DNA of 64,000 bases, from contig CACFOR010000001.1 of assembly GCA_902567785.1 (NCBI GenBank), positions 114,924 to 178,923 on the forward strand, written 5' to 3'. Origin of the DNA: an uncultured Pelagibacteraceae bacterium (lineage in GTDB: Bacteria > Pseudomonadota > Alphaproteobacteria > Pelagibacterales > Pelagibacteraceae). The translations under genes and the position numbers were made by a program. Positions 1 to 9,394 of the stretch are shown here, in pieces (the first letter of the stretch is position 1; every line of letters begins with the position of its first letter). Under the pieces are notes generated by a model, which was not told where the DNA came from, did not search any database, and was given only the letters and a program-made list of their open reading frames with translations.

Positions 1-169
1 AAGATATTTGTTTTTTTTTTACATCAGCATTAGCAAAGATTGAACCTGGATTATTTATAGATCTAGAAACTTTTACTTTAGTTGTTCCTTCACCATATTC
101 AATTTCACTTAGATTAAATTCTTTTAAATAACTTACTAATTCTTCAATTATTTTTTTATTTATCTTCAT
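1..169 (-). CDS. accB: Biotin carboxyl carrier protein of acetyl-CoA carboxylase, N-terminal part
   Basis: The reverse strand reads from an ATG at 169 off the window edge without a stop, giving about 56 residues that start MKINKKIIEELVSYLKEFN and continue with LSEIEYGEGTTKVKVSRS. This helix followed by a short strand is the typical start of AccB in alphaproteobacteria. The biotinyl domain with its MKM motif lies outside the window. AccB carries the biotin that AccC carboxylates, the first step of fatty acid synthesis. It sits just downstream of aroQ on the same strand with a 5 bp gap, the common aroQ-accB(-accC) arrangement. Too short for the ORF track; partial at its 3' end. Confidence 0.8.
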   Translation of the reverse strand, partial: MKINKKIIEELVSYLKEFNLSEIEYGEGTTKVKVSRSINNPGSIFANADVKKKQIS

Positions 170-174
170 TTAGT

Positions 175-621
175 TTATTTACTTTTATTCAAAATTTCCT
201 TCATAGAATCTAAAGCCATAATATATCCTTTTACTCCAAATCCACAAATAATTCCTTGAGCAGCTTTGCTAATTAAGGATTTTTTCCTAAAATCTTCTCT
301 ATTATATATATTAGTTATGTGTATTTCTATTACAGGCAGTTTGATTGCCAAAAGAGCGTCTAAAATAGCAACAGAAGTGTGAGTATAACCCGCAGCATTA
401 ATTATTATTCCATTAAAAACACCTTTTGATTTTTGTATCATTGTAACTATTTCTCCTTCAATATTTGACTGATCAAATTTAATTTCCAGATCAATAGATT
501 TAGCATGAGATTCGCAGTTTTTTTTAACTTCTCCCAAAGTAACTTTGCCATATTTAGATTCTTCCCTTTCTCCAAGAAGATTTAAATTTGGGCCATTTAT
601 AATTAGTATTTTTTTTGTCAT
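175..621 (-). CDS. aroQ: 3-dehydroquinate dehydratase, type II
   Basis: Converts 3-dehydroquinate to 3-dehydroshikimate in the cytoplasmic shikimate pathway. The 148 residue length fits the type II family. Visible signatures are INGPNLNLLGERE at residues 8-20 (substrate loop with Asn and Arg), Tyr24, NAAGYTHTS at 75-83 with the conserved His81, and EIHITN with His101. A C-terminal GFGVKGY is also typical. The gene heads a minus-strand pair with accB. It is divergent from thiS with only 23 bp between the starts, so the two promoters must be very compact. Confidence 0.95.
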   Translation of the reverse strand: MTKKILIINGPNLNLLGEREESKYGKVTLGEVKKNCESHAKSIDLEIKFDQSNIEGEIVTMIQKSKGVFNGIIINAAGYTHTSVAILDALLAIKLPVIEIHITNIYNREDFRKKSLISKAAQGIICGFGVKGYIMALDSMKEILNKSK

Positions 622-644
622 TTAAATAAGTTAAAATAATTTAA

Positions 645-863
645 ATGAATAACTTAAATGTGGCAAAAATACAATTAAATGGAAATTCTTACGAAATTAA
701 TCATGGTACAAATTTAAACCAGCTGCTAAATAAGCTTAAAATTCAAAAAAACAAGGTGGCTGTTGAGATAAATGGAGTGATTGTTGAAAAAAATAAATAT
801 CAAAATCTAATTTTAAACAAAGATGATAAAGTGGAAATAGTTCATTTTATAGGAGGAGGATAA
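645..863 (+). CDS. thiS: Sulfur carrier protein ThiS
   Basis: A 72 residue ubiquitin-like protein ending in VHFIGGG; the C-terminal Gly-Gly is adenylated and thiocarboxylated to donate sulfur for the thiazole ring of thiamine. The length, fold-typical LNQLLNKL helix and VAVEINGV strand fit ThiS. The stop lies 3 bp before thiG, so the two are translated as a pair. The ATG at 645 follows an AT-rich spacer with no strong ribosome-binding site. Confidence 0.9.
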   Translation: MNNLNVAKIQLNGNSYEINHGTNLNQLLNKLKIQKNKVAVEINGVIVEKNKYQNLILNKDDKVEIVHFIGGG

Positions 864-866
864 AAT

Positions 867-1637
867 ATGGAAGATATTTTTACTATAGCTAACAAAAATT
901 TTAATTCTAGGTTGATAGTTGGAACAGGAAAATACAAAGATTTTGAAGAAACAGCGAACGCAGTGAAAGCTTCAGGAGCAGATATCGTCACTGTTGCAAT
1001 TAGGAGAGTAAACATTCTTGATAAAGATCAACCCTTGTTAATGGATTATTTAGATCCAAAAACTATTACATACCTCCCAAATACTGCTGGCTGTTTTTCT
1101 TCAGATGAAGCTTTAAGAACATTAAGATTGGCTAGAGAAATTGGCGGCTGGAGGTTAGTAAAGCTAGAAGTTTTAGGAGATAAAAAAACACTTTATCCAA
1201 ATATGATAGAAACAATAAAATCTACAGAAGTTTTAGTTAAAGAAGGTTTTGAAGTTATGGTTTATTGTACTGATGATCCAATTTTATCTAAAAAATTAGA
1301 AGATGTAGGAGCTTGTGCTATTATGCCATTGGGAGCACCAATTGGTTCTGGCTTAGGCTTACAAAATAAAATAAATATAAAGTTAATTAAAGAACAATCT
1401 TCTGTACCAGTAATTGTGGACGCAGGAGTTGGAACAGCATCAGATGCAACAATAGCAATGGAGTTAGGTTGCGATGGTGTACTTGTAAACACAGCAATTG
1501 CTGAGGCTAAAAATCCAATACTAATGGCTGAAGCAATGAAGAATGCAGTCGTAGCAGGAAGGAAGGCTTTTAAAGCAGGAAGAATGAAAAAAAGAAAGTT
1601 TGCTAGTCCTTCTTCACCAAAGACTGGCTTAATTTAA
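867..1637 (+). CDS. thiG: Thiazole synthase
   Basis: Condenses 1-deoxyxylulose-5-phosphate, dehydroglycine and ThiS-thiocarboxylate into the thiamine thiazole. The 256 residues form one TIM barrel. VKLEV holds Lys99, the expected Schiff-base lysine, and [18 protein letters not shown] is the phosphate-binding part near the C-terminus. A GGAGGA just before the thiS stop can serve as ribosome-binding site. The 3' end overlaps the 3' end of the convergent rne gene by 4 bp. No thiC, thiF or thiO is in view, so the rest of the pathway lies elsewhere or is missing. Confidence 0.95.
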   Translation: MEDIFTIANKNFNSRLIVGTGKYKDFEETANAVKASGADIVTVAIRRVNILDKDQPLLMDYLDPKTITYLPNTAGCFSSDEALRTLRLAREIGGWRLVKLEVLGDKKTLYPNMIETIKSTEVLVKEGFEVMVYCTDDPILSKKLEDVGACAIMPLGAPIGSGLGLQNKINIKLIKEQSSVPVIVDAGVGTASDATIAMELGCDGVLVNTAIAEAKNPILMAEAMKNAVVAGRKAFKAGRMKKRKFASPSSPKTGLI

Positions 1638-3514
1638 TAGTTTGCGGTTTTTTTATTAATAAAATTACCTTTTTTTGGCTTGGTATGATATCTAAATTTC
1701 TTATGAAATTTATGACCCATCTTAAATTTTTTATTATTTTTTATATTAATAAATTTATTATTGCCATAATTTTTATCAATTGAAATTTTTTCAATATTTT
1801 CAACTTTATTGATTATTTTTTTATTTTTATTCAATAATTCAATTGTATATTCAGGAATTACCAAGTTGTTGTTTGCCATTATGTTTAACTCAAGTTTATA
1901 TTTATTTCTAAAATGAGTAATTTCCTTTTCTAAATTTTCATTTATATATGTGCTTACTTTTAAAGGTACGCTAATATTTATAATTTTTGCTTTATTGGAA
2001 AACGCTAATTCTTCTCCTTTTTTAACTACTTTTAAGGCAAAAGAATCAAGCGAAAGTGTCATATTCCATTTAACTGAGCTTTCTCTAAGTCTTTGTCTTG
2101 TCATCTCAAGCAGACCAAAACTACTTATTCTACCAAATTGCATTCTAGCTCTATCATCCTTTAATTTTTCCTTTAATTTTCTTTCAATAGTTCTTCTATT
2201 ATGAAAATTAAACATATCTATAAAATCAATTACAATTAATCCAGAAAGATCTCTTATTTTAATTTGCCTAGATATTTCTTCTGCTGCTTCAAGATTAGTT
2301 TTCAAAGCTGTTTTTTCAATATTTGATTCTTTAATAGATTGTCCTGAATTTACATCTATAGACACCAAAGCTTCCGTAGGGTTAATTACTATATAACCTC
2401 CTGATTCTAATTTTACAACTGGTTCGAAAATTCGATTTAGTTTTCTCTCAATTTCTTCAGCATGAAAAAGAGGTATTTTTCCTCTATATTTTTTAATTTT
2501 TTTTACATTTTCTGGCATTAAAATTTTCATAAAATTTTTTGCTTTTTGATATCCTTCGTTCCCATCTACAACAACGCTATTAGTTTCGCTGTCATACATA
2601 TCTCTTAATGCTCTTTTAATTATATCTCCTTCTTCATAAACAAGACTAGGAGCTATTGAAGTAATAGTCTTTGATTTAATTTCTTCCCAAGTTTTTATTG
2701 TATTTTGTATATCGTTACCAATTTCATTTTTAGTTTTATTTAAACCCGCTGTTCTTACTATTAAACCCATAGAGTTTGGAATATCTATTTCTTTAAGAAT
2801 ATTTCTAATTTTTCTTCTATCATCGGAATTTACTATTTTTCTAGATATACCTCCGCCCCTTGCAGTATTTGGCATTAAAACACTGTATTTTCCAGCGAGA
2901 GATATAAAAGTTGATAAAGCAGCACCTTTTTGTCCTCGTTCGTCTTTTAATATTTGAACTAAAATTATTTGATCAGGTTTAATAACTTCTTGTATTTTGT
3001 ATCTTCTAATCCCGTATTTTTTTTTCAATTCATTAAACTGGTCACTTTTTTCTGGAGTAATACTTTCTTCTTTAGGTGTTCCATTATTATTTATATTTGT
3101 TTGTTCATTAGCGTTAGCTGTATTGACACCATTATTATTAGTATTAACTGTAGCAGAATCATTATCTTTATTTTGGATTTTTTCATTTTCTTGTAAATTT
3201 TTATTTTTTTCTTTTAATTCTAATCTTAAATTTTCTTCCTCTTTTTTAAGTCTAATTTTATCATCATGAGGAATATTATAATAATCTGACTGAATGTCAT
3301 TGAAAGCCAAAAAACCATGTTTTTGTTTTCCATAATTAACAAAAGCAGCTTGCAGAGAAGGCTCAATCCTACTAACTTTTCCTAGATAAATGTTATTTTT
3401 TAAATGGAGTCTATTTTTGTTTTCGTACTCATATTCTTCAATATGATTTTTTGATTTGAGTACAACTCTAGTTTCGTTTGGATGCGATGCATCAATGTAT
3501 AAATTCTTTTCCAT
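1634..3514 (-). CDS. rne: Ribonuclease E/G family endoribonuclease
   Basis: Single-strand endoribonuclease for mRNA decay and rRNA/tRNA processing. The 626 residues begin with an S1 RNA-binding domain ([19 protein letters not shown], about 41-60), interrupted at about 90-157 by a charged, then Asn/Thr-rich insert. The domain resumes at [16 protein letters not shown]. The DNase I-like catalytic part holds SIDVNSG (Asp387) and LIVIDFIDM (Asp430, Asp433), the expected Mg ligands. [10 protein letters not shown] follows, but the usual CPxCxGxG Zn-link does not; I find no cysteine anywhere in the protein. The C-terminus is Lys/Asn-rich and much shorter than the E. coli degradosome scaffold. RNase E and RNase G cannot be cleanly separated by length, so rne is the family call. 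Divergent from mrcA across 175 bp. Confidence 0.88.
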   Translation of the reverse strand: MEKNLYIDASHPNETRVVLKSKNHIEEYEYENKNRLHLKNNIYLGKVSRIEPSLQAAFVNYGKQKHGFLAFNDIQSDYYNIPHDDKIRLKKEEENLRLELKEKNKNLQENEKIQNKDNDSATVNTNNNGVNTANANEQTNINNNGTPKEESITPEKSDQFNELKKKYGIRRYKIQEVIKPDQIILVQILKDERGQKGAALSTFISLAGKYSVLMPNTARGGGISRKIVNSDDRRKIRNILKEIDIPNSMGLIVRTAGLNKTKNEIGNDIQNTIKTWEEIKSKTITSIAPSLVYEEGDIIKRALRDMYDSETNSVVVDGNEGYQKAKNFMKILMPENVKKIKKYRGKIPLFHAEEIERKLNRIFEPVVKLESGGYIVINPTEALVSIDVNSGQSIKESNIEKTALKTNLEAAEEISRQIKIRDLSGLIVIDFIDMFNFHNRRTIERKLKEKLKDDRARMQFGRISSFGLLEMTRQRLRESSVKWNMTLSLDSFALKVVKKGEELAFSNKAKIINISVPLKVSTYINENLEKEITHFRNKYKLELNIMANNNLVIPEYTIELLNKNKKIINKVENIEKISIDKNYGNNKFINIKNNKKFKMGHKFHKKFRYHTKPKKGNFINKKTANY

Positions 3515-3671
3515 GAAAATTTGTTCCCGTTTCTATTGAATATGTTGTTCATAAGTTTGAATCTCTTATTATCTTGATAGATACTTATACCTTAAATTTA
3601 CAGATAAATACATGAGTTTTTTTCTCTCATTTTCAATTAAATCTAGAAATGCCTTAAGAAAGCCAGAATCA

Positions 3672-3691
3672 ATTCATTTCTTCAAATGAAT
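3672..3691 (+). promoter_or_regulatory. Hairpin covering the mrcA start codon
   Basis: ATTCATTT, a CTTC loop and AAATGAAT form a perfect 8 bp stem whose 3' arm contains the first two bases of the mrcA ATG at 3690. In the mRNA this could hide the start codon. No conventional ribosome-binding site is visible just upstream. AT-rich stems arise by chance often, so its role is unproven. Confidence 0.3.
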
Positions 3692-6047
3692 GATAGTTTA
3701 TTTTAGAAAAAGTGTAAAACTAATTGCAGCCATAATAATATTGGGTTTGTTGTTTGCTTTTTCTACTCTTTGGTATTTTTCTTCAGATCTTCCTGATTAT
3801 AAAATACTATCAAATTACAAGCCTCCCATATCAAGCAGAGTTCATTCTGGAGAAGGTCAATTAATAGCTGAATATGCATTGCAAAAAAGACTATTTATTC
3901 CTTTTGAATCAATACCAAAAAAAGTAATACATTCCTTCTTATCTGCTGAAGACAAAAATTTTTTTTCACACCCTGGTGTAGATGCAAAAAGTATATCTAG
4001 AGCGATAATAAAAAATTTACAAAATATTTTTTCTGAAAAAAGATTGGAAGGGGCATCGACCATAACTCAGCAAGTAGCAAAAAATTTTTTATTAACAAAC
4101 GAAGTATCTATAAAAAGAAAAATAAAAGAAGCAATTTTGGCCTTCAGGATAGAAAGAGCATATTCTAAGGAAAGAATTATGGAATTGTATTTAAATCAAA
4201 TATATTTAGGAGAAGGAACTTATGGAATAGCAGCAGCAAGCCTAGAGTATTTCGATAAGGCAGTTAGCGACTTAAATTATGAAGAGTCAGCGCTTTTAGC
4301 TGCTCTTCCTAAGGCACCAAGTAAGTATAATCCATATAAATCAAATGAAAGAGCAAAGATAAGGAGAAATTTTGTATTAAAAAATCTTTATGAAAATTCT
4401 TATATAGATAAAGATGAATATGAAAAGTTAATTAAAAAAGAAATTAAAACAAAAAAAAGAAAAATAAAACTTTTAGAGGAAGCAAATTTTTATTCAGAAG
4501 AAGTTAGAAGAATTGTAAGTAATACCTATGGTTATGATAGTCTCTATAAAGGAGGCTTATCGATACGCACTCCTTTAAATTCTAGTTTTCAAATAGAGGC
4601 TTTAAATTCTCTTAGAGAAGGTTTGGAGGAATATGACAAAAGACATGGATGGCGTGGACCTATTACAAATTTAACTACAAAAAATTGGAAAAGTAATGTT
4701 AAAGAATATATTCCAGATAGAAGTTTAAATTGGAAATTAGCAAAAGTAATTGAAGTTGAAAAGTTAGTTACAAAAATTGAAATTGAAAATAACGAGATAG
4801 GATTTATTAATTTTAAAAATGTTTCCTGGATTAGAAAAAAAGGTTTTGAAGAAATATTGAAGCCAAACGATATTATTTATGTAAAAAAAATAAAAAAAGA
4901 TAATTGGAGTTTAAAACAACTTCCAGAAATTAATGGAGCTATTGTAGTGATGGATCCTTATACCGGAAGAATTTTAGCTATGGCAGGTGGTTTTAGTTAT
5001 AAACTCAGTGAATTTAATAGAGCTACCCAAGGAAAAAGACAACCTGGTTCAGCTTTTAAACCATTTGTTTATGCTGCAGCTTTAGAAAGCGGCTTTACTC
5101 CATCAACCTTAGTTCTGGACGCGCCTTTTGTTATGGAACAAGGCGAGGGATTAAAAACTTGGAAACCAGAAAATTATGGAAAAAAGTTTTATGGTCCATC
5201 AACTCTTAGAGTGGGGATAGAAAAATCAAGAAATTTAATGACAGTTCGTGTAGCACAAAAAGTTGGATTTGAAAAAATATCTAAGATCACCAATGAACTG
5301 GGAATATATAATGATGTACCAGAGTTATTGTCTGTTTCTTTAGGATCTGCTGAAACAACTTTGCTTAAATTAACAAATGGTTATTGCGTCTTCGTTAATG
5401 GAGGAAAAAAGGTTGATCCAATATTTATTGATAGAATACAAGATAGAAGAGGAAAAACTATTTTCAACTCTGATAAAAGAAAGTGCTTAGGATGTGAAGA
5501 AATTTCATATCTCAAAGATGAAATTCCTTCTATAGAAGATAATAGAAAACAAATAATTTCCCCCGAAACTGCATATCAAATAACATCAATGATGGAGGGT
5601 GTGATAAAAAGAGGTACAGGAAAGAAATTAAGAAATCTTAACTTACCACTGGCTGGAAAAACCGGAACGACAAATAAAAATATGGATGCTTGGTTTTTAG
5701 GCTTTACTTCAAAATTAGTTATTGGAACGTATGTTGGTTTTGATGAGCCAAAAAGTTTAGGGAGATATGAAACTGGTGCCAAAGCTGCATTACCAATTTT
5801 CAAAAAGTTCATAGAAAGAGTAGTTAAAAAAAAAGAAGCTTTGCCTTTTAAAATTCCAAAAAATATAAATCTAGTAATGGTTGATCATGAAACTGGCTTA
5901 CAACCTAATTCAAATTCAAAAAAAATAATATATGAAGCTTTTAAAGAACAAGATTATTCTATTGTTAATCTTGAAAAATCATCAAATAGGGATACATTGA
6001 GATATTTTGATTCTAAAAAAAGGAAAGAAATTTTTAAATTTTACTAA
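3690..6047 (+). CDS. mrcA: Penicillin-binding protein 1A, bifunctional transglycosylase/transpeptidase
   Basis: Polymerises and crosslinks peptidoglycan in the periplasm. The 785 residues start with one membrane segment (about 9-31). The GT51 glycosyltransferase domain shows EDKNFFSHPG at 87-96 with the catalytic Glu87, GASTITQQ at 121-128 and RKIKEAI at 143-149. An OB-like linker follows, then the transpeptidase with SAFK (Ser454, Lys457), SRN (513-515) and KTGT (657-660). All catalytic motifs are intact. prfB starts 2 bp after its stop, matching the common alphaproteobacterial mrcA-prfB pair. In many relatives an amiC amidase lies between rne and mrcA; none is here. Confidence 0.96.
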   Translation: MIVYFRKSVKLIAAIIILGLLFAFSTLWYFSSDLPDYKILSNYKPPISSRVHSGEGQLIAEYALQKRLFIPFESIPKKVIHSFLSAEDKNFFSHPGVDAKSISRAIIKNLQNIFSEKRLEGASTITQQVAKNFLLTNEVSIKRKIKEAILAFRIERAYSKERIMELYLNQIYLGEGTYGIAAASLEYFDKAVSDLNYEESALLAALPKAPSKYNPYKSNERAKIRRNFVLKNLYENSYIDKDEYEKLIKKEIKTKKRKIKLLEEANFYSEEVRRIVSNTYGYDSLYKGGLSIRTPLNSSFQIEALNSLREGLEEYDKRHGWRGPITNLTTKNWKSNVKEYIPDRSLNWKLAKVIEVEKLVTKIEIENNEIGFINFKNVSWIRKKGFEEILKPNDIIYVKKIKKDNWSLKQLPEINGAIVVMDPYTGRILAMAGGFSYKLSEFNRATQGKRQPGSAFKPFVYAAALESGFTPSTLVLDAPFVMEQGEGLKTWKPENYGKKFYGPSTLRVGIEKSRNLMTVRVAQKVGFEKISKITNELGIYNDVPELLSVSLGSAETTLLKLTNGYCVFVNGGKKVDPIFIDRIQDRRGKTIFNSDKRKCLGCEEISYLKDEIPSIEDNRKQIISPETAYQITSMMEGVIKRGTGKKLRNLNLPLAGKTGTTNKNMDAWFLGFTSKLVIGTYVGFDEPKSLGRYETGAKAALPIFKKFIERVVKKKEALPFKIPKNINLVMVDHETGLQPNSNSKKIIYEAFKEQDYSIVNLEKSSNRDTLRYFDSKKRKEIFKFY

Positions 6048-6049
6048 TA

Positions 6050-7148
6050 ATGCTAGACATTAAAAATAGAGTTTCTGAAATAAAAAAAATTATAGATAAT
6101 ATTAGGGGGTATCTTTGAAAAAAATCAAATAAAGGAAAAAATTTTAGAATTTGATAAAAAGATACTAGAAGAAAATTTTTGGAAAAATAAATTAGTCGCA
6201 CAGAAAATCGTTAAAGAAAAAAAATTTTTTGATAAAATTATTAATGATTTTGACTCTATAACTAATGATCTAGAAAATTTTGAGCAGCTTTATGATTTAG
6301 CGTTAAAAGAAAACGATAGTTTAGTAATAAAAGATTGTGAAAAAAAAATCATTTCTTTATTCAATCAAATTAAAAAAACTGAAATTTCGTGTTTTCTATC
6401 TGGAGAAAATGATTATTTAGATACTTATTTAGAAATACACGCAGGTGCGGGAGGTACAGAAAGCCAGGATTGGGCTCAAATGTTACGAAGAATGTATTCT
6501 AAGTGGATAGAAAAGAAAAAATGCAAGTTTGAAATAATCGATGAACACAAAGGTGAAGAGGCTGGAGTTAAATCTACAACATTAAAAATAACAGGTCCTT
6601 ATATGTATGGTTGGCTAAAATCTGAATCTGGTGTTCATAGATTAGTAAGAATTTCTCCTTTTGATTCCGGATCAAGAAGACATACTAGTTTTGCTAGTGT
6701 ATGGGTTTACCCGGTTGTTGACGACAGCATTAAAGTAGATATTCAAGAAAAAGATATAAGGATTGATACTTATCGATCAAGCGGAGCTGGCGGTCAACAT
6801 GTAAATACTACTGATAGTGCTGTTAGGATAACACATTTACCAAGTAACATTGTTGTTCAGTGTCAGAATGAAAGATCTCAACATAAAAATAAAGAAACAT
6901 GTTTTAATATGTTGAAAGCTAGACTTTATAAATATGAAATGGAAAAAAAAGAGGCCGAAACAGAAAACCTAGCTAAGTCAAAAACTGACATTGGATGGGG
7001 TCACCAAATAAGATCTTATGTTTTGCAGCCATATCAATTAGTCAAGGATTTGAGGAATAATTTAGAAAATACAGATCCCGATAGTGTATTAGATGGTGAT
7101 ATTGATGGTTTTTTAGAGGCAGCACTTTATGACAGCAAAGGAAATTAA
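6050..7148 (+). CDS. prfB: Peptide chain release factor 2, with programmed +1 frameshift
   Basis: Recognises UGA and UAA and releases the finished peptide. The ORF track shows only the part after Met at 6480, but the gene starts at ATG 6050. The first frame reads 22 codons (MLDIKNRVSEIKK...RGYL) to an in-frame TGA at 6116-6118. The stop is preceded by the classic AGGGGG TAT CTT TGA recoding signal. Skipping U6116 continues at GAA 6117 in the frame that runs to 7148, for 365 residues in total, the same as E. coli RF2. The stop-recognition SPF lies at 202-204 and the catalytic GGQ at 247-249. RF2 thus controls its own synthesis: low RF2 favours the frameshift. Confidence 0.96.
6104..6118 (+). 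promoter_or_regulatory. RF2 autoregulatory +1 frameshift site
   Basis: AGGGGGTATCTTTGA contains an internal Shine-Dalgarno-like AGGGGG, the slippery CTT codon and the TGA stop, in the spacing known from prfB of most bacteria. The base after the stop is A where E. coli has C. The reading frames before and after fit a +1 slip exactly. Confidence 0.95.
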
Positions 7149-7156
7149 AAATAATT

Positions 7157-9394
7157 ATGGGTAGATTTTTATTAAGATTTTTTATTTTATTAATAGTTCT
7201 AATTTTTTCCTTTACACTTTATTTAAGTTATTTTGGTATAGAAACTGACAAATTTGATGTTTTTATTAAAGAGAAATCTAAACAAGTAAATCAAAATGTT
7301 AAATTAGAATTTAACAAAACTAAAATACACCTTAATCCAACAGAGTTAAATTTAGTAGTAAAACTAAAAGAACCTAGAGTTATAATTAGGAGTAATACAA
7401 TAAATTTATCAAAATTAAATTTATTTTTATCAATAAAATCTATTTTCAGCTCAAGTTTTTTGTTAAAAAAAGCTGAGGTAGCATTTGTTAAAAATCATAT
7501 TAAAGATTTAACCAAGATTACTAGTATTTTTGTACCAAAAATTATTAATAAACAAATCAATAAAATATTTGCCGAAGGAGAAATAGAAGGTGAGTTTATC
7601 ATTCCATTTGATTCCAATGGAAATATAGAAAATGATTATGGATTCTCTGGAAAGATAGTTGATGCGAGAATTAATATAACAAAAGAATTTTTTATAAAAG
7701 ATTTGACAACAGAAATTAATCACAGAAAAGTCGAAACGGCAAATTTGTTTAATATTGCTATCAAAAAAGGTTCTTTTCTAGATTTTGATCTGACAGATAG
7801 CATCTTTAAATTAAGGAGTGAAAACAATGAAATAAATGTAAAAAGTTTATTAAAAAAAAGAGGGGAATTTAATTTTTCCAAAATAAAAAAAATATCATCT
7901 TTATTAAATTTTAACATCAATAATATTAAAGATTTCAATGGAAAAATAGATCTTAAAACTAATATAGATTTTAAATTGAATAAAAAATACAGAATTGAAA
8001 ATTTAGTTTATTCTATGGAAGGTGACATTCCTTACAGCGAAATATATTTTAGTGAAAATAAAATTATAAAAAAATATTTACCTGATTATAACCATGCAGT
8101 AATACTTAAGGATTCTAAGATTAAACTTAACAAAATGAAAACCACTAATATAATTGAATTAAATGGCTTTATGAAAACAAACAATGAATTTGATAGTTTT
8201 AATTTAAAACAAATTTATGATTATAATAAAAATAGATTCAATGTTCTTGGAAAGGCTAATTTAACTAATTCTCAAGTCAATATATCGAAACTAAATTATA
8301 TTAAAGATGATGGAAAAAAATCTGAAATAGATTTTAATCTTAATTTTGTACCAAATAAGTACCTTAATATAATAAAACTTACTTTTTTAGCTGATGAAAC
8401 AAAAATTAATATAACAAAACTAAAATTAAACAAAAATTTTGAAATAGATGATTTTAAAAAATTGGAAATTAAAACTTTTAAAAATGGAAGTAAAAATAAT
8501 GATTTTTTAGTAGAAAAATCTGATAAAGTTAATATTTCAGGCAAGATATATGACGCGGAACCCTTGCTTAAATCACTTTTTAAAAAAGATGATAAAAAAA
8601 CTTTTGGTAACAAGTTCAGCAGTAAAATAAAGATTAATTTTGAAAAAACTATTACAGGTACCAATGATGATGTAAATAATTTTGGAATGATAGCTACTAT
8701 TAAAAATGGTTCTTATGAAAAATTAAGTTTAAAAGGAAATTTTACAGAAAATGAAATAGTAGAAATGTCCATTTATCAAATTGATAAAGAAAAAAAAACT
8801 CTTCAAGTAATATCAGATCGAGCTAGACCTTTTATAAAAAATTTTGATTTTATTAAAGGTTTTGAGGGGGGGAAATTAGAGTACGAATCGATTGTTTCCA
8901 AAGAAACTTCCAATTCAAATTTGATGATTACTGATTTTAAAGTTTCAAAAGTACCAGCCTTGGCTCAATTGCTGACGTTAGCTTCTTTGCAAGGAATAGC
9001 AGATACTCTTAGTGGAGAAGGAATAAGATTTGAATCTTTTGAAATGAAATCAAACTCCAAAGGAAATGTTATGAATATTGAAGATGCTCTTGCAATAGGA
9101 CCGGCAGTCTCAATATTATTAGAAGGTTATGTAGATAAAGGAAGAACTGTAAGTTTAAGGGGCACTTTGGTTCCCGCCACAAAACTTAACGCAATTATTG
9201 CTTCCATTCCGCTAGTTGGTGATATTTTGGTTGGAAAAAAAACTGGAGAAGGAGTTGTTGGAGTCAGCTTTAAGATGAAAGGCCCACCCAAAGATATAAA
9301 GACAACTGTAAATCCAATTAAGACATTAACACCTAGGTTTATTGTTAGAGCTGTTGAGAAAATGAAGAAGAAGAAAAAAGAAGAGACTAAATAA
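7157..9394 (+). CDS. AsmA-like envelope protein (YhdP/TamB-like superfamily)
   Basis: A 745 residue protein with one N-terminal membrane anchor (about 4-24, FLLRFFILLIVLIFSFTLYL) and a long, Asn/Lys-rich, beta-strand-patterned body. The last 200 residues carry the best conserved part: VSKVPALAQLLTLASLQGI, GEGIRFESFEMK and ISLEGYVDKG-like strands ending at GVVGVSFKMKGPPKD. This is the AsmA-like C-terminal signature. Members of this superfamily form periplasmic bridges for phospholipid transport or assist outer-membrane assembly; the substrate here cannot be read from sequence. It follows prfB by 8 bp and overlaps the 3' end of convergent tyrS by 8 bp. The symbol is left empty because orthology to a named AsmA protein is not certain. 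Confidence 0.7.
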   Translation: MGRFLLRFFILLIVLIFSFTLYLSYFGIETDKFDVFIKEKSKQVNQNVKLEFNKTKIHLNPTELNLVVKLKEPRVIIRSNTINLSKLNLFLSIKSIFSSSFLLKKAEVAFVKNHIKDLTKITSIFVPKIINKQINKIFAEGEIEGEFIIPFDSNGNIENDYGFSGKIVDARINITKEFFIKDLTTEINHRKVETANLFNIAIKKGSFLDFDLTDSIFKLRSENNEINVKSLLKKRGEFNFSKIKKISSLLNFNINNIKDFNGKIDLKTNIDFKLNKKYRIENLVYSMEGDIPYSEIYFSENKIIKKYLPDYNHAVILKDSKIKLNKMKTTNIIELNGFMKTNNEFDSFNLKQIYDYNKNRFNVLGKANLTNSQVNISKLNYIKDDGKKSEIDFNLNFVPNKYLNIIKLTFLADETKINITKLKLNKNFEIDDFKKLEIKTFKNGSKNNDFLVEKSDKVNISGKIYDAEPLLKSLFKKDDKKTFGNKFSSKIKINFEKTITGTNDDVNNFGMIATIKNGSYEKLSLKGNFTENEIVEMSIYQIDKEKKTLQVISDRARPFIKNFDFIKGFEGGKLEYESIVSKETSNSNLMITDFKVSKVPALAQLLTLASLQGIADTLSGEGIRFESFEMKSNSKGNVMNIEDALAIGPAVSILLEGYVDKGRTVSLRGTLVPATKLNAIIASIPLVGDILVGKKTGEGVVGVSFKMKGPPKDIKTTVNPIKTLTPRFIVRAVEKMKKKKKEETK

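Noticed and set aside
8296-8664. 122 residue minus-strand ORF inside the AsmA-like gene
   Set aside because: Hydrophobic antisense reading of Lys/Asn-rich codons; typical shadow.
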